From: Clarkia xantiana subsp. parviflora
Lineage: Eukaryota > Streptophyta > Magnoliopsida > Myrtales > Onagraceae
Direction of reading: 5' to 3'
NCBI GenBank assembly: GCA_036873135.1
Contig: JAPTYO010000010.1
Span: 6,796,634 to 6,860,633, forward strand
DNA: 64,000 nucleotides
Positions 11,818 to 20,187 of this stretch are shown piece by piece (the first letter of the stretch is position 1; each line of letters opens with the position of its first letter). The notes under the pieces were generated by a model that saw only the letters and a program-made list of their open reading frames with translations, had not been told where the DNA came from and did no database searches. The translations under genes and the position numbers were made by a program.

Positions 11818-12306
11818 GCTCTTTTTTGTTATCAATTGTACATACATGTGTTATGTCATATTATGTATATATATTTATTTAATGTCGCATTTTACGGTTC
11901 TGTTCATATACGTATTTTATTTAACTTACTACATTACTTTATATTCTCCCTAAATATCACTTAGTGTATATTTTTATCTTTTATGGATATAATCATGATA
12001 ATGAAATAAAAATGGCAAATTGACAAACTAAGTACCAAAAGGGCGATTTTTCTAGCTTCCGAGCTTTTAAAACGTAACCGAACCCCCGGACCCATAACTC
12101 TGGATGCAGACCATTTTTAAACCCTAGGTTGCTATAATGCACCCTAGGAGATTTTAGGATTCCGACTAGCCTTAATTAGTCGGTGGCGACTCTATTTTTA
12201 TCATCTACCCGGGTAATCTCATTTGCCCATATTTTTATACAAAATGAGTTGTTTTCAAATAAAACCGTAAAACCGAGCCGGGTCGGGTCATTTCCGACGT
12301 CCGACA
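10807..12306 (+). repeat. 3' LTR of LARD element (1500 bp)
   Basis: Near-identical partner of 5527-7048, followed directly by the GTTCC duplication and the resumed 66-bp array. Confidence 0.93.
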
Positions 12307-13000
12307 GTTCCCATGCACGTACATACATGTCGACAAGGGGGCATGTCAACGAGGAGAAAATATTTTCTAAGTGTTTCCATGTACGTACATACATGTCGAC
12401 AAGGATGCATGTCGACAAGAAGAAAATATTTTCTAAGTATTTCCATGTACGTACATACATGTCGACAAGGGGGCATGTCAACGAGGAGAAAATATTTTCT
12501 AAGTTTTTCCATGTACGTACATACATGTCGACAAGGGGGCATGTCAACGAGGAGAAAATATCTTCTAAGTGTTTCCATGTACGTACATACATGTCGACAA
12601 GGATGCATGTCGACAAGAAGAAAATATTTTCTAAGTATTTCCATGTACGTACATACATGTCGACAAGGGGGCATGTCAACGAGGAGAAAATATTTTCTAA
12701 GTGTTTCCATGTACGTACATACATGTCGACAAGGGGGCATGTCAACGAGGAGAAAATATCTTCTAAGTGTTTCCATGTACGTACATACATGTCGACAAGG
12801 ATGCGTGTCGACAAGAAGAAAATATTTTCTAAGTATTTCCATGTACGTACATACATGTCGACAAGGGGGCATGTCAACAAGGAGAAAATATTTTCTAAGT
12901 GTTTCCACGTACGTACGTACATGTCAACGAGGACACATGTCGACAAGGGGAGAATATTTTCTAAGTATTTTCACGTACGCACATGCACGTCAACAAAGAT
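12307..13000 (+). repeat. 66-bp minisatellite, right part (about 10 copies)
   Basis: Continuation of the array of 5029-5521 after the LARD insertion. The terminal copies are diverged (12900-13000). Confidence 0.92.
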
Positions 13001-13631
13001 GAATTGCATACAACGAGTAGCTATGCCCCCTAAGCCCACCTACGACGCTCATCGTCAAAACTCATACGACGACATCTATGGTAACAAACATTAGATATCG
13101 CTTAAATATTTTCTAAGTGTTTTAGCATACTTGCAGGTAATAACCAACAGTCTATACCTGACGCTCAACCATTAACATCAACGCGCTTATCAACATCAAC
13201 GCGCGCATCAGCATCATCGCACGTATCAAGCCAATCATTATGTGCGTATGTTGCAATCGCATGATCCAAGATTCGGTAATCACTTAGTCATTTTAGAAAC
13301 ATACGATTTCTATTTTCTTGTATTACGTAATTACGATCTTGCCACGTCCATTACCCATGCATACATGTTGATAGACGCATGCTCGTATAAGTGCATTTCC
13401 AATTGCTCGTATCTCCGACAATAACCATGCTTGCACGTCACATATACGTTTCCTATCGCACTAACCATAGTGACAGGAAATAAAGTCATTCGGCCGGAAA
13501 GTTCAAGCGACGGACGAAATCAAGATGCCTACGTCCGGTCAACGATCAAAATCGAAAGGTTAGCGTCAAACTCAAATTGGACAAATATCCTAACTTAAAA
13601 TAGAGTCAAGAAAGGTTTTAAACCGTTACTT
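13001..13631 (+). other. E1 3' internal non-coding region and polypurine tract
   Basis: Collinear with E2 24700-25150. It includes a short run of CGCGC-type repeats (13178-13230) that is a relic of the 18-bp array of E2. The polypurine tract ACTCGGGGGCAAG lies at about 13633-13645. Confidence 0.6.
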
Positions 13632-13645
13632 GACTCGGGGGCAAG

Positions 13646-14471
13646 TGATGGATAAATGTCCAATTCGGGTTCGTATTTACGCTTCGGGCCTCGCAAACAC
13701 GTCAAAAATTACATCTCGTCTCGAAAAAACGTCTCCCAAGGGGTCAAAACGGTCCGGAAACGCGTAAACGCGCGTCCGGACCGGACATCCGGATTGCGCA
13801 ATCCGGACCTCGCCGAATTGCCCAATTTCGACGAGGTCCGGGTTGCATCACGGGTATCGCGCGATTGCCGTGTCCGCAATTACCGTGTCCGCGATCACCG
13901 TTACGTGTAGAGAAGTCAAGTTCGCGCATTACCAATATGGATGACGGTTCCCGCTTGTTTTCTTGAACCGTCGTCAAACCGCTTTAAAACCGGGTCCGGT
14001 CTCAAGGAAGCCTATAAATAGGAGGCCTTGGCCATCCATTTTCACACATTCTCTCATTTGCCCAACTTTGGTATTTTGAGCTCTGACTTCTCTCTAGAAC
14101 TCTCTCTCTCTAGAAATTACCTTTTTTGCCACTATAGTGACTTAGGCATCGGAGAGGGCTCCGCTAGCACCACCCCCCCCCCTCTCCGTGCTAGCATTGG
14201 TCCTTTGTGCAGGATCCGACGCTTGAGACACAGACTTGCCGAGTCACAACCTTGCCGAGTCACAACCTTGCCGGGTCACAACCTTGCCAGGTCACAACCT
14301 TGCCGGGTCACAACCTTGCCGGGTCACAACCTTTCCGAGACTCAGACCTCACGCGGGAGTAAAATCCGAACACTCGTCAGTGGCCCAACCTCCGTCTGAC
14401 AGAAGGGTTACGGCCCGCACAATTACACAAACCGACGCGTCCCCGTGACCTCATTCATCCAGGACGCAACA
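13646..14471 (+). repeat. 3' LTR of E1 (826 bp)
   Basis: It starts TGATGGATAAATG after a polypurine tract and ends CGCAACA. It has a TATA box (CCTATAAATAGGAGG, about 14010-14024), the GCATCGGAGAGGG hairpin region (14147-14195) and a 16-17-bp minisatellite of GTCACAACCTTGCCGG type (about 14236-14340). Directly after it comes GTCAT, followed by the interior of another LTR. Confidence 0.88.
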
Positions 14472-14929
14472 GTCATCAAACCGCTCTAAAACCGGGTCCG
14501 GTCCCAAGAAAGCCTATAAATAGGAGGTCTTGGCCACCCATTTTCACACATTCTCATTTGCCCAACTTTGGTATTTTGAGCTCTGACTTCTCTCTAGAAA
14601 TATTCTCTCTCAAGAAATTGCCTTTTTGCCCTTATAGTGACTTAAGCATCGGAGAGGGCTCCGCTAGCACCACCCCCCCTCTCCGTGCTAGCATTGGTCC
14701 TTCGTGCAGGAACTGCGTCCCAGACGCCCGTATCCGTGCGCAGATCACCGACGTTTGAGACACAACCTTACCAAGACACATCCGTACCGAAATTCAGACC
14801 TCATACGGGAGCAAATCCGAACACTTGTCAGTGGCTCAACCTCCTCCTGACGGAAGGGTTACAGCCCAAAAGCCCGCACAACCTCGCGAACAGATGCGTC
14901 CTTACGACCTTGTTCATCCGGACACAACA
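14472..14929 (+). repeat. Truncated 5' LTR of E2 (458 bp)
   Basis: It matches 25467-25926 with about six substitutions. It has a TATA box CCTATAAATAGGAGG (about 14512-14526) and the GCATCGGAGAGGG hairpin region (14650-14692), and ends ACACAACA before the PBS. Confidence 0.9.
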
Positions 14930-14930
14930 T

Positions 14931-14948
14931 TGGCGCCGTCTACGTGAT
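14931..14948 (+). other. Primer binding site of E2
   Basis: TGGCGCCGTCTACGTGAT begins 2 bases after the LTR end. TGGCGCCGTCT is the usual start of Tat-lineage primer binding sites, and E3 has the same. Confidence 0.8.
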
Positions 14949-14979
14949 TCGAACAAGAAGCTACCGTACCGCAGTAATC

Positions 14980-16491
14980 ATGACGAGTGATCACAACCCT
15001 CCCGAAGAGGTGAAAAACCCAAGGAAAAGGCCCGGGCGCCCCAGGAAATCCCCAGCAAACAAAAGAACAGGAGGCCAAGCTCCAGCTGGGAGCCAGTCAG
15101 GACCCTCCCACATCCCAAGAGCTACTTCCATAGCTTCATCCATACCGACTGACAATGCGCCCAACGCACAGCACAGAGAGCCAAGGGACAAACATCACGC
15201 TTATCCACCTGGTTTCGAACCAGAAACGCACGAAGGTGAATCCCAAATACCGCAAGGCGAACAAAGAACAGGGGCAAACCCGATGCCCACCGTTACTCTA
15301 GCGATGATGGCTGCACTGGAAGAGTTACTCGCATTCCGCGAGTCTCTAAAAAACCAAGGATACGCAGCTCAACCACCTCCGGCCAACCAACAGTATGCTG
15401 TGCCAGCAAGAGAGATGTCGCAAGACACTACTCGCTACGGCAATCCTTTCCAGGGTAGGAACCAACACGCAAGATATGAACCTGCACGGTCATACACTCC
15501 TTTCCAAGGAGCCCAACAATGGAGGAACGAAAGGCAGCCCCCATTCTACCACCCACAGCAGCCAACAAGAGATGATCCTTTTCAGGCCACAAGCAGGGAT
15601 CAATCTGACATCTACCACAACAATGGTCAGCAAAATCCTTCAACATGTTATGCTGAACCGGTAAAAGGGTTTACCGCTGAGATGTTAGAAGAAATGGTGG
15701 AGAAGAAGATGAAGGAAGCAAAGATGAAGGGTATGCACGCTCTTGAAGAAAGGGCGTCACATCCATTCGCTGACCACTTGATGGACAGTCGCGTCCCAGA
15801 CGCACTGTATCGAATTGGAGGGGACCTCTACCGAGGAAAAGGAGACCCAGTTGAGCACGTGCAAAAGCACGAGGCCTCTCTGCTAGGCAGAACGAAGAAC
15901 CCACACCATTTCGCAATGACGTTTTCACAAACTCTTGCCGGGACAGCAGCACACTGGTTCTTCTCACTGCCACGTGGAAGCGTTACTTCATGGGCAGACC
16001 TAAAGGCCAAGTTCATTCAACGATACATGGGCGAGCGCACATTGTTGAATGGGGCAAACGCTCTGGACGACGTTCAACAACAAAATGAAGAGTCTCTAGC
16101 CGACTACTACGTCCGCTTCAATCAGAACATCTCTGACATTCAGGGGAACCTGACTGAAGGAGAAATTGTTCGAGCTTTCATTCGAAACCTCGGACGAAGA
16201 GGCAATGCCCTAGCTGAAAAAATGGCAAAGCGCCCAGCGGAATCCATGGAAGAATTAGCCGCAAGAGTCAAAGAATACATAGACCTCGAAAGATTCAGAA
16301 GCCAGAACAAGGCAAAAATCGCTGCAGCAAAGGCAAAAGATAATCCAAAGCAGAACCAACCAAAACCACACCCAAGTGGTCAACAAGGAAGACATTGGCA
16401 ACCTCAACCGAAAAGACCTTTCCAAGGGGATTTTCAGAAGCCAAAGGAAGTAAATCTTGCCGACTGCATTCATTTGTCCCGCTGTCTATAA
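14980..16491 (+). pseudogene. E2 gag (frameshifted before the zinc knuckle)
   Basis: The first ATG after the PBS is at 14980 and opens a 503-residue frame. Residues 12-24 form a basic stretch with an AT-hook-like core RPGRPRK. A proline- and glutamine-rich middle follows, then the Retrotrans_gag region (about residues 270-440, with the FSQTLAGTAAHWF and ALDDVQQQNEESLADYYVRF motifs) and a basic tail. Compared with E1, a 4-bp deletion near 16475 throws the frame off, so the linker and zinc knuckle (in the frame of 16395-16748) are cut away. The rest of the polyprotein is at 16492-18104. gag would assemble the particle; this copy would make a truncated one. Confidence 0.85.
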
Positions 16492-18104
16492 TTTTGAAAG
16501 AAATGAAGGACGCGAATATGTGGAAGGAGCCAAACAACTTCAGGAAAGGCCCACTGGGGAGAGACAAGGACAAGTGGTGTGAAAACCACGAGGTTTTTGG
16601 CCACGAGACCGATAGCTGTGTCAGTTTGCGCTTCCGAATTAACAACTTCGTCCTCAAAGGCGAATTGAAACAGTTTGTCGACCAAGGCAACAACCCCCCG
16701 AGAAAGGCTCAACCAGAGTCATCAAAAAGAGGAAACAAGGGAAAATAAAAAGTCAATGACAATCCTCCGCCAGCTAAGCGAGGTGTAATCAACATCATAC
16801 ACGGAGGGTCTACCGCCGGAGGACAAGTATCTAATGCTCGGGACATTTATGCGTCCCAAGCAGCAACTCTGCCGAAGTACGGAAAGCGCAAGCAGCCTGA
16901 GCAAGAAGACATAGTCATCCAATTCTCCAGGGAAGACTTAAAGCATATCGTTTACCCCCACGATGATGCCTTGGTCATAACCATGGACATTGACGGGTAC
17001 GATGTGAAAAGAATTCTTGTCGATGGTGGAAGCTCTGCTGATATTCTACATGTCAGAGTTCTGGAGCAACTAGGAAAATATTTTAAGGACTTGTCCCCAG
17101 GAACCTTCTCATTGGTCAGCTTCGCAGGAGCAGCTACACAACCCTGGGTACAATCACACTTCCTGTCATCCTTGGCCAGGGATGGAGAGCATTACATGTC
17201 AACGTCACTTTCATAGTTGTAGAATCTCTCGGAGCCTACAACGGAATCTTAGGACGAACAACGATTAATCCCTATGTGATCGTGCCCTCCACCGTCCACC
17301 AAAAGATGAAATTCCCGACGGAGCATGGGATTGGGGAAGTGCTAGGCGATCAAATAACCGCAAGACGTTGTTTCGTCAATGACTTAAGAGCAAAGAACCA
17401 ATACCATGTTGCCATGATAAATTCCTTCAAGAGGCAGAAAGTCGTTGATGAAAGAAAGAAGCAACTGATGGAATAAGCTGTAACAGTTTGGACCCAACAA
17501 GGAAGCATCCAGTTCTCACCATGGCACCAGATATGGCTCGTAAAGCAGGGAGAAGACGAGCCAATCATGGAATATTTCATCAAATTTGCCTCCAACGCCT
17601 CAACAGCGAAAGCAACAAGAGAAGAAGTGATAAGTGTGTTCTATGCAAACATGAACGCAAAATCTTTCCTTCTCTTTGGACGAACTCATGGATGGCAAAC
17701 AACAAAAACCATGGCAGATCTAAAGGATAAGCTTGAGACTGCAGTCTTATGCGAACAAGAACTGAGGTGGGGTACACCCCTCAGTTGGGACAAAGGAGTT
17801 CGAGCAAGAATAAACAAGCAGGAAGACGCAAGCATTGATATCAACAACATCTTCACACCTCTAAACACGGTGGCTGAAGACATTTACGTCAACCTGCTGG
17901 AAAACAAGCTCCCAAGTCCACTTGTCCCGGAGACAGCTTTCTTGGGCAACAATATCAGAGAATGGTGAAAGTACCATAAAACTTGGGGGCACAACACAAA
18001 CATGTGTCTACCATTAAAGTGGGAAATTGAAGAATGCATCACGCTAGGTGCATTGAGGCGATTTGTTGCAACCAACTACGCGACATCGTCATCAAACCAG
18101 CCAT
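16492..18104 (+). pseudogene. E2 zinc knuckle, protease and second gag-like domain (broken)
   Basis: After the gag frameshift the sequence reads: a zinc knuckle (WCENHEVFGHETDSC), a stop at 16746-16748, a protease with active-site DGG (17022-17030) rather than the usual DSG or DTG, a one-base deletion near 17147, a stop at 17474-17476, then the second gag-like domain (EPIMEYFIKFASN). A TGA at 17966-17968 falls exactly on the first Cys of the second zinc knuckle (TGC in E1). The order gag, PR, gag-like is the same as in E1, so it predates their split. At least five disabling changes make it non-functional. Confidence 0.85.
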
Positions 18105-18845
18105 AATGAAACGGGAGAAACAACTATCTTTCAGATTACTTTGCGCATTCCTAGTACTTCTAGTATAATCAATGTAAATACACGCAAGTATCTAATAAAA
18201 TCAATCTACATTTGTAGGTACACATCTATCTCTTGCACGATATTTTTTGGATTAAACGCGAAGCAACTAAACTATGCGCTCATTATCTACATCAATAATC
18301 CAAGAAATTATGACACGTGCAAGCAAAATCTATCATGCGTTATGACAACGTTTATCATCAACAACAATTTACCCATATGGATGACCACATAAAAAGGTAC
18401 CATCATAGAGTCAAACACTTGGAGTTAAGCCCAAGACACTTTCAAAAACAACATATTGCAAATACACACAATGGATGATATTTGCATACTTACACCAACA
18501 AGGAGTTTATTTATCCATTCATAAATCAACATCTACATCAAGGAGGCGCTGGTAACACAAAGCAATGGTGTTGTGTCCACAAGACAACTCATATGACGCA
18601 AGGACAACTTGCGGATTATTTACAAAAAGGAACTTATAGCAATTCTCTCCTCAAAGAAACGACTACTCAAAGAGCCGTCACCAACAAACAATATCTTGGA
18701 TTAACACCAAGACCTACAATCAAAGGGGGCATGTTTACTTCTAAGTGACATCTCTCCTTAAAAGCAAATCATCACGATCATAGCCATTCCCTGAATTCAT
18801 AACAGGATGGGCAAATACAATAACGGGGCTGACCACCCTCCATAA
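18105..18845 (+). other. E2 internal non-coding region
   Basis: Collinear with E1 2148-3043. No gene seen. Confidence 0.5.
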
Positions 18846-19390
18846 CGAATGTCCTCTGTTTAGACGACACTCCCTTGTTACGAATTCCTGGTAAGGGTTC
18901 ACTTATCATAACGAATGTCCTCTGTGTAGACGACATTCCCTTGTTACGAATTCCTGGTAAGGGTTCACTTATCATAACGAATGTACTCTGTTTAGACGAC
19001 ATTCCTTTGTTACGAATTTCTAAGTAAGGGTTCACTTTTCATAACGGATGTCCTCTGTCTAGACGACACTCCTTTGTTACGAATTCCTAGTACGGGTTCA
19101 CTTTTCATAGCAGATGTCCTCTGATTAGACGACACTACTTTGCTACGAATTCCTAGTACGGGTTCACTCTTCATGGCGGATGTCCTCTGATTAGACGACA
19201 CTACTTTGCTACGAATTCCTAGTACGGGTTCACTCTTCATGGCGGATGTCCTCTGTTTAGACGACACTACTTTATTACGAATTCCTAGTACGGGTTCACT
19301 CTTCATGGCGGCTGTCCTCTGTTTAGACGACAATCCCACATAACGAACTCTTGGCAAGGGTTCGCTCTTCAATGCGGAAGTCCTCTTGCA
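18846..19390 (+). repeat. About 65-bp tandem repeat, about 8 copies (E2)
   Basis: The unit includes GTCCTCTGTTTAGACGACA, TACGAATTCCTGGTA and GGGTTCACT. It is homologous to the 58-bp array of E1, but the spacer between the shared cores differs. Confidence 0.9.
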
Positions 19391-20187
19391 AAATGACAAT
19401 TCCGTACTATAGATTTTCAAAAATCGTGTTGCATGATTCCTGGACGCAGAAAACATGCATCACAATTCATACTCTCAAAAGTGCTACATGGTCCCTGGAC
19501 GCAGGAATCATGTATCACAAATATTTTTACCAAATATTTTGCCAAATACTTTATAGAATTTTTATATATCAAACACCTTTCCAAACATTTTATCAAACAA
19601 AGATTTCAAAGTTCGCAAAACTTTTTTTCAAAACCCAAAAAGTTTTTACGTATGCTTCCCCAACGCGGGTTGATACACGCTGGCAGGTGCGCACCCTGTT
19701 TAAAACTCATAAATTTACAAGTAAAGTCTTGTACAACGTCGCCTTAGAGTGGAACTAAGAGACGGTATAAACTAGTATCTTGCTCAAGCAAAGATAACAC
19801 ATTTCAAACATACTACTTGTTAAGTCACTCTACGCGAGTCACTTGACAAGTTTCGACGGATATAGTATCAAGCTATACAGGAAGACGTACAACATGCATA
19901 ACGCATCGTGCGAACAATTTTGAACTGAAAGTGGCTATCAGTCACGATTGCGGGGACTACGTTTACACTACTAGTCATCCGGGTTCAGGAAATACAGTAA
20001 GCGATAACGGTATGAAATATTACTAACAAGTTATCATGCAAACTGTTGTGTATAAAACAGGTTCATACGACGAAGTTCAAAGCGAACAAGTCACAAGCAA
20101 CAGTCAAACAAACAAGTTTCTAAACATAGAAGCCGGGGGGCAAACGAGCTCATAAACGAGTTCAACATATCGAAAAGATGACACAAA
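19391..20187 (+). other. E2 spacer with one copy of the 171-bp unit
   Basis: AT-rich. 19638-19800 is the single-copy counterpart of the E1 171-bp repeat. Otherwise no supported feature. Confidence 0.5.

Larger units (their letters stand above)
5527..12306 (+). mobile_element. LARD-type non-autonomous LTR retrotransposon, very young
   Basis: Two direct LTRs (5527-7048 and 10807-12306) start TGTGAACACC and end GTCCGACA. The element is flanked by the 5-bp target duplication GTTCC (5522-5526 and 12307-12311). A PBS-like TGGCGACTCTGCTGGGG follows the left LTR (7052-7068), and a purine-rich AAAGAGGGGCAAC precedes the right LTR. The 3.76-kb interior has no retroviral-type reading frame, only tandem repeats and non-coding DNA. 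The LTRs differ by a few single-base changes plus simple-repeat length, which indicates recent insertion. Mobilisation must depend on proteins from another element. Confidence 0.93.
1..14471 (+). mobile_element. E1: non-autonomous Tat-like gypsy LTR retrotransposon (5' end outside window)
   Basis: The window opens inside the gag of this element. In order it holds gag, protease and a second gag-like domain (2-2147), 58-bp and 171-bp tandem repeats, an antisense gene remnant, a 66-bp minisatellite, a polypurine tract ending in CGGGGGCAAG (to 13645) and a 3' LTR (13646-14471). It is interrupted by the LARD element at 5527-12306. It is collinear with E2, with protein-level similarity along the whole coding part. 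No reverse transcriptase, RNase H or integrase is present, so it would need helper enzymes. Assignment to the Tat lineage is inferred from gag and protease sequence, the antisense ORF and the LTR layout. Confidence 0.85.

Noticed and set aside
13646..14929. One 1.28-kb LTR with an internal tandem duplication shared by two elements
   Set aside because: The two halves differ (the first has a minisatellite), and the join at GTCAT corresponds to an internal LTR site, so nested insertion explains it better.
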